Positions 11,714 to 23,000 of a DNA stretch of 64,000 nt are shown here, one piece after another. The translations under genes and the position numbers were made by a program. How positions within the stretch are numbered: position 1 is the first letter of the stretch; each line of letters starts with the position of its first letter. The notes beneath the pieces were generated by a model. The model was not told the DNA's origin. It saw nothing but the letters and a program-made list of their open reading frames with translations, and did not search any database. Source of the stretch: Uloborus plumipes (taxonomy: Eukaryota; Arthropoda; Arachnida; Araneae; Uloboridae); assembly GCA_038373865.1 (NCBI GenBank), contig JAXGGA010000023.1, forward strand, positions 408,930-472,929, written 5' to 3'.

Positions 11714-11954
11714 GGATGCGTTCTAAGGCTCGTTGTCACGCTGTTGTCCCCCCCCCCTCCAACCTCCAACAATATGTTTCACACTTCGCCTTACCCCTAC
11801 TTCCTCCCCTTGTCACACGTCATGCTATTTCTCAAAATCATTTTGCTGTAAAAAATGTGGGGTTTCACACTTTCTGTTATCCTCCTTCCTCCTTGTCACA
11901 ATTTCACGACCCCCCCCCCCCCAACAGCGTGACAACAATCCTTGGAACGCATCC
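11714..11954. mobile_element. MITE with 33-bp inverted termini
   Basis: The left end GGATGCGTTCTAAGGCTCGT (to 11746) is the inverted copy of 11922-11954 (ending GGAACGCATCC), with few mismatches. C-runs border both arms. No target duplication was identified. Confidence 0.7.
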
Positions 11955-12010
11955 CTCGCTTAAAGATTCCATGATACTGGGCGCTTTACTAGAAGAAGTG
12001 TATAAGGGAG

Positions 12011-12386
12011 CATAGGCGGCTCGTACAGGGGGCAAACTGCCCCCCCTCACTTTCAAGAGAAAAGGGACCTTGCCCCCTCACTCTTTTAAAGTAAAAAACT
12101 GATTTATTTTACGAAAATAAAAGCTGCAATTTCCAAAAAAATGGACTTCTTTTAGGGAACTTCATATAAGAATGGAACTTAGAATCGGAATGCGGATGTC
12201 TACGGTGGCCATCCGTCTTGATTTTTGAGGCCATATTTCCCATTTTTTGAACAGGTTCATTTAATCATTAATGTTAAAATCCAATTATTTTAAAAAAGGC
12301 TTCGGAGCAGCTCCTCCTAGCCCCCCCCCCCCCCCGCGTACGTTTCTTTTGACCCCCCACTTTTTTTGGTGCACCAGCCGTCCATG
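12011..12386. mobile_element. hAT-like MITE, 376 bp
   Basis: Flanked by 8-bp direct repeats TAAGGGAG (12003-12010, 12387-12394). The left terminus CATAGGCGGCTCGTAC pairs imperfectly with the right terminus GCACCAGCCGTCCATG. Non-coding, with long C-runs inside. Confidence 0.7.
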
Positions 12387-12505
12387 TAAGGGAGCATTGC
12401 TTCAACAGTTGACTTTTTTTTTTTTTTTTTTTTTGAGGGGTTAGAAGTGACAAGTTGAAAAGAATGAACATTTGTAGCCAGGAGGGAGACTGGAGGGAAA
12501 ATTCA

Positions 12506-13027
12506 TCCCAAAAATATTTATTAAACCATCAAATAAATAAATAAATAAATAAATATTTTTTACTCATTTTTAGCAGTGCAATGCCAGAATATCAGCATGA
12601 CGCTTATAATAACCAAGCGACATTATTACCATATTCTAATTACTTTTTGTTTTCATGCATATTTGCATATTCCTGGTAAAACTTAATCTAGAAAATCAGC
12701 AGTCATATAACGGACGCGAATTTCCTCCCCATTTCCATTTGTTTGGAAACAAAAAACCCAACGAGTGGGGTCCAATCACAATTCGTGATTGCGGAAAACA
12801 TAATTTAAATAGAAGAAGACAAAATTCAAGTGAATGGCAGGGGCTCGATACTTTTTTTTTCTTGATTGTTATTTGTTCTCACTCGAAAGTAGTTTGCTTT
12901 TGCTCCTTTTTTAGAGCAAAGGAAGTGCGATAAATGTCGTGAGAGAATGCGTAAAAATGCAAAATTCTAAAATTATTTTTCGTGGCATATTCTGATTGAA
13001 TTAGAGTAAGAAGGTGGGGAAAAACTC

Positions 13028-13061
<34 letters not shown>

Positions 13062-13293
13062 GCTTTTTATGTGGTCCAAAAGATCCACAAGACTTGAAAA
13101 ATTCGTTATAAAAGAATAAAGAACAAAAAATCTTACATATGAACAAAAATTACTGTCATTCATTAAGCTTAGAAGCAATTTATACGTTGCAGAATACGTT
13201 TGTTTTACCTTTAATCGTCGCCATTAGGCAGTGACCGCAGCGCCCCTAATAGTTTGTTGGAGTTGCGAATAATTTTTTAGCAAAAACGTTTTA
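12506..13293. other. intergenic with simple repeats
   Basis: Contains an (AAAT)n tract near 12533-12558 and an A-run at about 13031-13060. No gene recognised. Confidence 0.5.
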
Positions 13294-13597
13294 AGGCAGG
13301 GATTCAAGTGAAACAGGCAATCGCAAATTACAATCGCGACTGGAAATGAATTACATTAAAACGTTTCTTGATAAAAACATCGTGACGTCAGCGTGACGTT
13401 TGCCTATGAAAAACGAGCTAGATAAAACGTCACAGCCTACTTGGCGAATAAGAGGAGTTCGCTGAGTGCTTGTGAGCTCTTATTGGCTCCACTCGTAGTG
13501 ACGTCATGCCAATTTAAGTTGATGATAATGTAATTCACTTCCAGTAGCGATTGCAATTCGAAGCGATCGCAGTGCTGTTTCACTTGAATCCCTGCCT
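13294..13597. mobile_element. TIR element 200 bp upstream of the PRDM9-like start codon
   Basis: The termini AGGCAGGGATTCAAGTGAAA and its inverse TTTCACTTGAATCCCTGCCT are perfect over 20 bp, with further inverted similarity inward (AATCGC and GCGATCGC blocks). It lies next to the 5' end of the gene and could overlap its promoter or 5' UTR; that is inference only. Confidence 0.75.
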
Positions 13598-13798
13598 ATG
13601 TATTCCTAGAAAAATGTGTAATTTTGTCTCGGACAACCAGAATTTTATTCAGCAGACGATTTCTATGTGTTTTTATTTTATCGTCTGAAATTTACGTTAC
13701 GCAAGTCTTATTCCAAGACAAATACTATTTACTATTTACTTTAAATTCTTTAAAGCGTTACTTTCAGTTCGTTTAAAGATTTCGTTTGAAGGTTCAAT

Positions 13799-13943
13799 AT
13801 GGATATCAAATCATGTTTAATGGATATCACTGAAAATGATATTAAGTGTTATTTTGATGCTGAAGAATGGGATTCAATGGGTTATTACGAAAAATCCCGC
13901 TACATTAATCTCAACCGAAATTATGAGTTTTTGATATCCCTAG
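13799..13943 (+). CDS. PRDM9: PRDM9-like exon 1: KRAB-like domain
   Basis: 48 codons plus one base, ending TCC CTA G|gtaagta. The motif FDAEEWDSMGYYEKSRYINL followed by NRNYEFLISLG is the KRAB-related sequence typical of PRDM9 and SSX proteins (E-E-W, then Y-x4-RNY). The ATG is preceded in frame by TGA 12 bp upstream, so the start is well bounded unless an upstream exon splices between them. The exon is AT-rich. Confidence 0.9.
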
Positions 13944-16034
13944 GTAAGTATGAATTCTTTGAAATTAGTGTATGGAACGCTTGCTGCTTTAGTTTTTATT
14001 GCTCAAGATTAATATCTCTCTTTTGTTTAGTTTTATTCCAATATAATTAGTTGATCTACTGGAAAAATTTATCATTAAAACAGATTATTGTCATTTACTT
14101 TTTACTTTCTTCTATATCTAATATATAGAAGAAAGTATTGGTTTCGTGAAAATTTTCGAATGTCGAATTTTGACGGATTTGCACGTTTTGAGGTGCGCTG
14201 AGTCCATTTCGACCATTTTTGGAAAATGTCTGTCTGTGTGTGTGTGTGTGTGTGTGTGTGAGTCTGTATGTGTGTGACCAGTTTTTGTGGCCGCGCTAGA
14301 GCAAAAACTACTGAATGAAATCGAACAAAAATTTTTGCACATATGTACCATCATGTGAACTGGTGCACCTGACTTTGTTTAGCGAATTCCTCCAAGGGGG
14401 GTGGAGCAATCGCACGTGTTCTGCGCGGGGGTGATTGCTATATCTCAGGGAGTAACCGGCGGAATCAAACGAAAATTGGTCCATAGGTAGACCCTACTGA
14501 GTACAGGTGCTGATTCAATTTGTTTGTCAATATCTCGAAGGGTGGTTGAGCAATCGCACGTGTTCTGCGCGAGGGTGACTGCTGTATCTCAGGAAGTAAC
14601 CGGCGGAATCAAACGAAAATTAGTCCATAGGTAGACTCTATTGAGTACAGGTGCTGATTCAATTTGTGTGTCAATATCTCAAAGGGGGGTGAAGCAATCA
14701 AAAGTGCTTATTTTGTCATTGCACCTACTGTATCTCGGGAAATATTGCTGCGATTTGAATGAAATTTGGAATAACACTAACCCAATATGAAAGCAAACAT
14801 CGATTAAATTTTGGCGCCAATCGCCCCAGGGGGAGGGTGGGGTGATTTTTGCGCTTAGTCAACAATGCGAAATATTAATTCATTAAAAAATCGCTTTCAC
14901 GCTATTTAATTATCAAAACAGCTGAAAACTTTCAATGATTTGAAATATTTAACTGTTGCCAATTTCTTTTTACTAACAAATAAAATGTTTGCAATTAATC
15001 TAAACAAGGCTTTTGCAATGATTTCCAATTTCGCTCATTGATTCTGCATTTGCAGGGTTATTACGATAATTGGGAAATTGTAGCTGTCTCCAATTACTCG
15101 GGCTAAGGCCCCTATATATACGAGCCGGCGCATCAAGATTAAGTTTCACCACTTTGGATCCAGCGCGTGTTTGTGTGTTTGAGTGGTTGTCTTTTCTGGC
15201 CAGTAATCGCGTTTTGGTAATTTTTCACTGTGAGCATTTATTAGCGGCACGTGGATTTGGCAAAGCTTAGCAATGTGCCAAAACTTTTTTCTGGTAACCC
15301 TACTCCGCAACAATGAAAATTTGAAAGTAAAAGTTAAGGAATTGGATCCAAAGTGGTGAAACTTAATCTTGATGCGTCGGCCTGTCTATATAGCGGCTCT
15401 AACTCGGGCGAGTACGTATTTTATTTTGTAACCGGAATTCATAAGATAGATATAGAAGAAAGTTTCGTGACGGCCACGACAGCTAGTTTATTTATTTTTT
15501 CAAATATAATTATTACATCATGTTTAAAAAATAGGAAATAAATTCTAAAGTTCTAATAGCTAAGAAGACAATGGACAAACACATGAAAATGTTAAGCTAG
15601 GAATGAAAATTTCAATAAAATTCTAAGTATTGTAAAGTATTTGCAAACTTGAATTTAATTTTTTAACTCTGAACCAATTGAATTTTCAACTATAACTTTT
15701 TATACAGAAAATAAATCGTAACAAATGTCTCGCTTTTTTTTCTTTTTGCTTGTGTGTGTTGTAAATTCTGGTATGCAGTAACCAACGATTTTCCAAAACA
15801 TATTTTCTATTTAAAGGTAAATAAATTTAGTCTATTTTGTCATACAATTCATAAAGTTTCAAACTGTAAGCTTGTCTCATAAAATATCCTTATGGTTTCG
15901 TTCTGAAACAATTTAAAATTATGTTCATGAATGTCAGTCAGCTTATGCGAGCGTCTCCTTCATTCCAAAGTATTAATTTTAGTCACTGATATTATTGATA
16001 GAGCAGAAAAAAATGGAATAAAAACGAAAAATTA

Positions 16035-16072
<38 letters not shown>

Positions 16073-17031
16073 TAATTATCATAATAATAATAATAATAAT
16101 AGTAGTAGTAAATTAAATGTATAAATAAATAAATAACATGGGTAATAAATAAATTTATAACATGGCTGAAGCATCAGCTATTTTGGATATCTGTGTGTGT
16201 GTGGTAATCCTGGCTCTGCAACAATGAAAAATCCGATCCAAAATGCCGGCTCGTCTATATGGTAGCCTTGCTAGGATCAGCTTGTTCACTTGTGACGTCA
16301 GCAGAAAAACTGAAACAATGGGAATATATAGAAAAAAAGTAATTCACCTTATGTTTTCGACCGTGATCTTCCAAAAAGAAAAGAGTTTAATTAGTGAATT
16401 AATATTTGAAAACAGTAACATGAAGTGTCATTCACTACAAGTGTTAAAAATGTATTAGAACTTAAGTGGATGAAAAAAAATGTTTTATTAACGATTGAAA
16501 ACTTGTACAAGATATATAGGGTGATACATAAGGATGTATATAGGGCGAGTGAAATAATAAATTAAATTGAAAAATAACAAACCAGAGAGCATATCATTTT
16601 CAAATAAATATTTTGTATGAAATGTTTAAAAATATTTTTTGTTTTGTTTTCGGAATGTCAGTCGAAATTGCCTGATGTTAATACATGTCCATAATACGAT
16701 TTTCCCATATTTTAGGTCTATCGGCTAAAATTCCAAAATTTATGAAATCTAAAAATGTGATACCTCATAAAAGAACAACAATTGCAATGAAGACTGAATC
16801 AAAGGGTAAATAATGAATAATTATATCTAAAATCTAAATATATAAATGAGTAATCATATAGATTTTAGTATTTACTCTTAACTTTGCTGTATTTTTACTT
16901 GGATTCTTGATTTTAAGGTTATAATCAAAAGTATTTCATCTGATGATATTTTAAAATGATAGCGCCATGACTTTAAAAACAATATTAGGGGAGGAAACAC
17001 TTAAATAAAGGCTGTAATTTCATAGCTATAA

Positions 17032-17067
<36 letters not shown>

Positions 17068-20000
17068 TCGCTCCTGATGGCAAGTAGGGGGAGATGTGCT
17101 AGTTGGACCGTGGCGTACGTTGTAAGGGTCTCGGTAGCTTTAAAACTTCTAATATTTTTTATTTTAATTTATGAACAACAAATAGCAAACTATAGTTCGA
17201 CAAATCCTACGACGAAATCACATGGAACAGTTATATTGAACCAATTTTATTTCAGAAAGTGTTATTTCAGTAGTGCTGAGTAATTTTTCAGAAATCTATA
17301 ACTTTTATTATTTAAAAAAAAAAGGTTTTCATGAAGAATGGAGTACTAAATTAAACTTCCCTTTGTTTCATAATTATTTGTAAGCAGTTTATTTTTTGTC
17401 ATAAAGAGAAACACATGACATCATTTTTTCATGCCAAGAACATGGGGTAAGTGGGTCCGCTTTTAAAAACCTCACAAGAAACGAAATCTTATACAAAAAT
17501 TAGGAATCAAAATTGTAATTATAGCAAAAGTGAAGTTGATAAAGACCCAAGTTGATCTGAATCTTTGGAAAGCGTAGACGGTTCTGGCTTAAATTGAGAA
17601 AAAGTTGAAGTTGGCAAAGTTAATATTTTAATGTGTTATATTACTCTTTAAACTTGTTTTTTTATGCTAAACACATAACAATAGTTAGTTACAATATTTA
17701 ATAATATTTATAATTAAAATTGCTGTATTTTATTTTTATTTTATTGTTATGGGACTGACACAATTGGAAATAATAACTATTTCTTGTGTCATTCAATTCA
17801 ACTATCTATTCCTAACTAAGAAGTTATCATTAAAGTAGAGTGTTTGGTGATTAGAGCTCCGGTAAGTTGAAACAACCAAAAGGTTAACGCATGGAAAGGT
17901 TACGAAAAGGTTGTCAAACGCTGGTTTATCCTACAGCAACTTTTGTTGGTGAAAACGAGAACACGTTAACTAATGTACGTCTAAACAAAAACACACATGT
18001 TTATGTTTAATCATTTAACATTTACCATTGTGAATGGAAATTAAAGTTTATTTTCTTTCTTTAAGGAGCAACTACAGTGAAGCCAAAAATAGTGCCTTTT
18101 GCTTTACCGAAACCAGGGGGAACTAAATCAGGAAAAGGTAAGTCGAACATTAAAAAAAAAAGTTTCAAAATATATTTCAGGTAACCGAGCAATGAAGACG
18201 AAAGAGTAAGAAAAATATCAACAAATTTGATCAAACAAGCGGCCAAGGCAGCTGCCACGATCTCTCCACCTACGACGGCTCGTGCAATCCGCCTACAGAA
18301 TGTTGGTGTACACCGCCTTTGGCGATGTGTTTCGGGTTTTCCGCTCAGCGTAGCAGTCTCTTTTTTTCCGCCTGCGGTGGAACAGTAGTTTGAGCAGTAT
18401 AGTAATTTTCGGTGCTGCGTGCCTTTTCTAAGACCAGGTTTAACCAACGCCTCCTAAATACTAAATGCCTGTAACTTTCTGGCTTTTAGCACAGAGCAAA
18501 ATTTCATCCTTGATTCAGGATACATTGCCATCTACCAGAGTTCTTTGAGAAAGAGAAATTAATGATTGGTTCATTTCTAAATTTAAATTTGAAAATCAAC
18601 CAATCAAAAAATTTGTTTCGAATATTGTTTGAATCCATCGCCAATAGCTGCAAAATGCAATTTGTTCACGATACACTGCCATCTACCGGAGTTCTTCAAA
18701 AAATTAACGATTGGTTCATTTCTGAATTTAAATTTAAAAATTAACTAATCAAAAAATAACAACGACATTATCGGATTGCCGCAAGGTGGCGTTTAAAGCT
18801 GAACCCATTTCGATGGTAGCGAAGCAAATGTTATAGGCATTTAGTATTTAGGAGGCGTTGGTTTAATTCCATCTGACGAGTATTAAAAAAAAACCCGCTT
18901 TATTCACTCCCCTCCAAACATTCGTTTTCCCTAATGTTGTTCGTGAAGCAGAAAAAGATAGGATAAAGAGAAAGTATAAGCGGTGTGAATTTCGAATGGA
19001 AGAAGCAAACTAAGGTTATGTCTTCCAAGTTTTGATTTGTTCCGATTTCCGATACTTGAAAACAGCCTTCAGAATTTACGCTTTTATTATTTATCTCTGC
19101 TAATTAAAGTTGTACAATAATGTAACTTAGCCACACATGAAGCCTGAAAAAATACAAGGCTATCGATACCTGGTTCGATAGTTAGTTCACCGGTATTTGG
19201 AAGACGTTAGATCGACATAGATGCATAGATAGATACGCTCGTTTTTTCACATTATAAGAAAACTGATGCATTTAGCATTCGATATATTTCATTGCTACAT
19301 TCTTTTCTTCTCAGATTTTAGGTGTGTGTGCAAGTTAACGAATTTTAAATCGAAAAGTGGTAACTAACAAATATGAATATGTTAATCTTTATTTTTGTCT
19401 TTTAGCTAACGAAATTGCCCATTAGAAGAGGATGCAAGGAGGGAGCTAGTCAGCGTTGAGCTCAAATACTTCTTTCAGCAGCTTAAATTTTGTTCACTTT
19501 GCTGTGACAATGGTTACACTGATTCTCGAGAGAAATCTTAAAGCAATCACACAGTTTAATACATCGTCATGACTTATAAGGAACATTTTCTTTCAGATAT
19601 TGTCGGCCCCGCTTAATCAGGTAACGGTTAAAAGAATACCCAGCTTATACGAATAAAATATCTTGGAACCGAATATTTCCCGTGCCATAGACGCAATGTT
19701 AAAGATCCCCGAATAATCGAATACCCCGCTTAATCGAATAATATTTCTTGGCACCGACAGTATTCATCTAAGCTGGGCCGACAGTATTTCCAACAATTCA
19801 AGTGGTGAAATGATTTTCTCTAGAATGGAAAGAGAATAAAAATCTTTTACAACCACATCATCAAATGTTAGTTTTTAAATGGTTGCAATGATCTAGCAGA
19901 TCATTCTCGGTGCCTTTCAATTTTAGTACGTAAAAAATAAATCCAGCCCTTCCTAAGGCACTTAATAATTGAATACAATGGACTCGCACTACAACGCGAT

Positions 20001-23000
20001 TCGACTTACGCGAATTGGATATAACGCAAGCTTTTCTCGAGTAATGAATTTTAGACCTAGCGCGAATTTCTCACCGTAACAGCGAAATTTTTGATTTGCA
20101 ATTGCGGTGCGTAAGTATCAGTTTTGTTATTGATTTGTTAAATATTGTTGCGTAAATGGGCCTTCATCAGTTTGCATCACTGAAAGCGAATCTTCCCACA
20201 CCGAACTATTTTAAACATCGCTTTGTTTGTGTGGATAAATAGTGAAACATAGATCACACATATATTCCTGTATTTTTTAAGTTATAAATATAATTGCTGT
20301 GTTTGTTGTATAGTACTATTATGACGTTGCATTTTATTATTGCTACATACTGTGTGTACGACGTTGTTTTATTTTATCTATTCGTCGTTATTGTTCGTTG
20401 GTTTTATGCATCGTAACAATATTTTGTGTTGAATAATAGTTTTTTTAGTACAATAAAAACTCAGTTCTTTATGTAGGAAGCAATAATATATTAATAAAAT
20501 AGATAAAAATGGTTTTAAACAGTTTAAGTTGTGTTCACAAGTGTCAAAAGTAATTCCGTATGTGCATACAAAAAATTGTGCACATAACTTTTGTCCACAA
20601 CGCGAAATTTCTAAGATTATTTTAACTCATTCCTCGATTAAACCCAAACTCGACTGTATCCTTTTCTGAGTCGCATATGGCTCAATTACAAGGATAACGT
20701 AATTCTTGATTTCGTTTTCTCTCTCTCTGTCTCTCGTTTATACCTTTATTTTAAAAGAATAATTTAAAAACCCACATAGGTGATGTTTTAAAAAGTCAGA
20801 ATAATAATGTCAAACTATCAATAAAAACATTTTCTCTCCTGAATTTTATTTGTTTCGAATTAACTAAACCAATCTACTAAAAAATAAAAGTCAGTGAACC
20901 AGTATGGGGAGAATGTAAACATTCAAACTACCTGTCCGTTGGAAGCTCCTTAAGACAGAAAACATAATAGATTTCGCACGAAGTGATGCTTTTTTTAACT
21001 ATTGTAAGAGGTCTTAGTTAACATGACAGTTTAGGAAGTTTTTACACTTTAAAAAGGATTCGATAACTTTCTTTGACCTTATATTATTCTTCTCTCTCTT
21101 TTTTTATTTTTTGCTGTACCTTTATTCGAACTGCTTCTTGGCTTTTCTTGATCTGAAATAGATTCCGCGAGACATTTGCATTTCACACAGAGAAGCATTC
21201 ACTTCAAGCTTGTCAATTTAGTATTTTGCTTTCGGTTTCGAATTTACAAATTTATTTTTTGAAAATTATAAAATTGTATCCGAACTCTCTACTAAGCATT
21301 TATATCAGATGTGTGTGTATCAATACAGTACCTTAGTGACGAAATATAGAACCGATTCGTAAGATATTGAAGCATTTTATTGACCTAGCTAGCGTTTTGC
21401 TTCAGTTTCACATGTTGGACTATCATTTTCTTTGAATTTTCTTAATAAACATAACAAGATCAGCTCTTTTTGATAATGAACGATATTTCTACACTTTTGA
21501 CAAAATATCTTTCTTAATTTCCCAAGTTTTAATATCAAACTACTGTCGGCTCCGCTTAAAAGAATATTGTCGGTTCCAAGAAATATTATTCGATTAAGCG
21601 GGGAATTCGTTTAAGTAGGGATCTTTAACATTGCGTATATGGCTAGGGTAATATTCGGTTCCGGGATGATTTATTCGTATAACCGGGGTATTCGTTTATC
21701 CGTTACCCGATTAAGCGGGGACGACAGTATTTCATTGTTTTTAAACTAACTTTCACCTGCTTGATAGCTTTCGTTGTTAAATATGTTTGTTATTCTTTAA
21801 GACGAGTTTCTGCAATATATTGTTATTTTTCTAGACGACGTCATGAAGGACTGGCTGGTATTAAGTCCGGAGAAGAAAAAGAGTGGAAAAGTATGTGAAC
21901 CCATGTATCTGAATTGAATTTGATAGCTATGTTATAGTCGCTAAATAATTAATAATAATAATAATAATAATTATTATTATTATTATTTCTTTTTTTTTCA
22001 GATTAAATATCGTAATTTCGCACATAAACTTACATCTTTCAAAAACAGCTAAAATTTCTTCATAGAATCCATGGATAAATATTGGCGATATTATAGATGT
22101 GTTGGGAACTAAGAATTCCCCAGTTGGCTTCATTCTACAACTGTACGGCAACCTTAGTACTTATAACCATGTTCGATTAACATTACATGGAAATTACCCA
22201 TTACACATCATACAATATTTTGTCATTTTAAATTACTTTTTACTGAAATAAGTCATTAACCAAAATTAAAAGTTCCATTAAAATGTCGAATCCGCCAAAT
22301 ACACTGCTCAAAACAATTAGGGGAGCAAGCACAAAAGTGAAGAAAACCGTGCAAGACAGACACGGATTGGCGTAAAATGGATAGTACGCGTGTATCAATG
22401 CGTTATACAGAAAAAAAAAGACCTAAAAACTTTGGAATTAATCTTTAATTCTTTGAAGATGTGGAAAAACATAAAAAGGTGATTTTGGGCAACATTTTGG
22501 TTACATGTAAAAAATTTTAAAAAAAAGGTACTTTTAGACATGTTTCATGTGGCTGTAAGGCATAAAATGTGGCATAAGGCGTGTGGTCTCCTTGAACAGT
22601 TAAGACTGTTTCACACATGTTTGGCGTGGATCTGATAAGCTTATAGGTCTGAATTTGGGGAGTACTTTTCCAATCCTCAAGAAGTGCAATCTCCAAGTCT
22701 CGGACAGTAACATGCGATCTTTGTCACTCAGCAATTCATTGTCCGAGCATGTCCCGAACATGATTGATTGGATTCAGGTCAGTAGAGCACGCTGGCCATT
22801 CCATACGCTGTATTTTTTCAGCTTCAAGCATGTTCTCCGCCCGACGAGCTCTCAGCGATCGAGAAATATCGTTTTGAAAAACAAAGGAATATCCAATAGC
22901 TCCAGCGTTAGGGATGACATGAGGTCTCAGTATCTCGTCTGCATACCTTTGGCCCGTCAAAGTGCCATTCCAAGTGATATGCAGGTCCGTACGTCCGTCT

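Larger units (their letters stand above)
11611..12505. mobile_element. inverted-repeat element interrupted by two MITEs
   Basis: The arms 11611-11688 and about 12429-12505 are inverted copies of one sequence (blocks ACAAATGTTCATTCTTTT and GAGTCTCCCTC on the left, complements on the right). The two MITEs at 11714-11954 and 12011-12386 sit between them. Related inverted arms recur at 62945-63030 and 63540-63640. Confidence 0.6.
13944..16715 (+). other. intron 1 of the PRDM9-like gene
   Basis: It holds the family B element (14104-15463), the nested 298-bp MITE, and two AAT microsatellites (16035-16068, 16083-16110). The rest is unremarkable AT-rich DNA. It ends TATTTTAG before exon 2. Confidence 0.8.
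18138..21834 (+). other. intron 3
   Basis: 3.7 kb carrying four short DNA-transposon derivatives (18444-18861, 19600-19784, 19976-20656, 21543-21727) and otherwise no recognisable feature. Confidence 0.7.

Noticed and set aside
13799..14050. 83-codon stand-alone small protein starting with the KRAB-like sequence
   Set aside because: The frame reads past a strong donor site (G|gtaagta) into the intron; the downstream exons continue the PRDM9 order.
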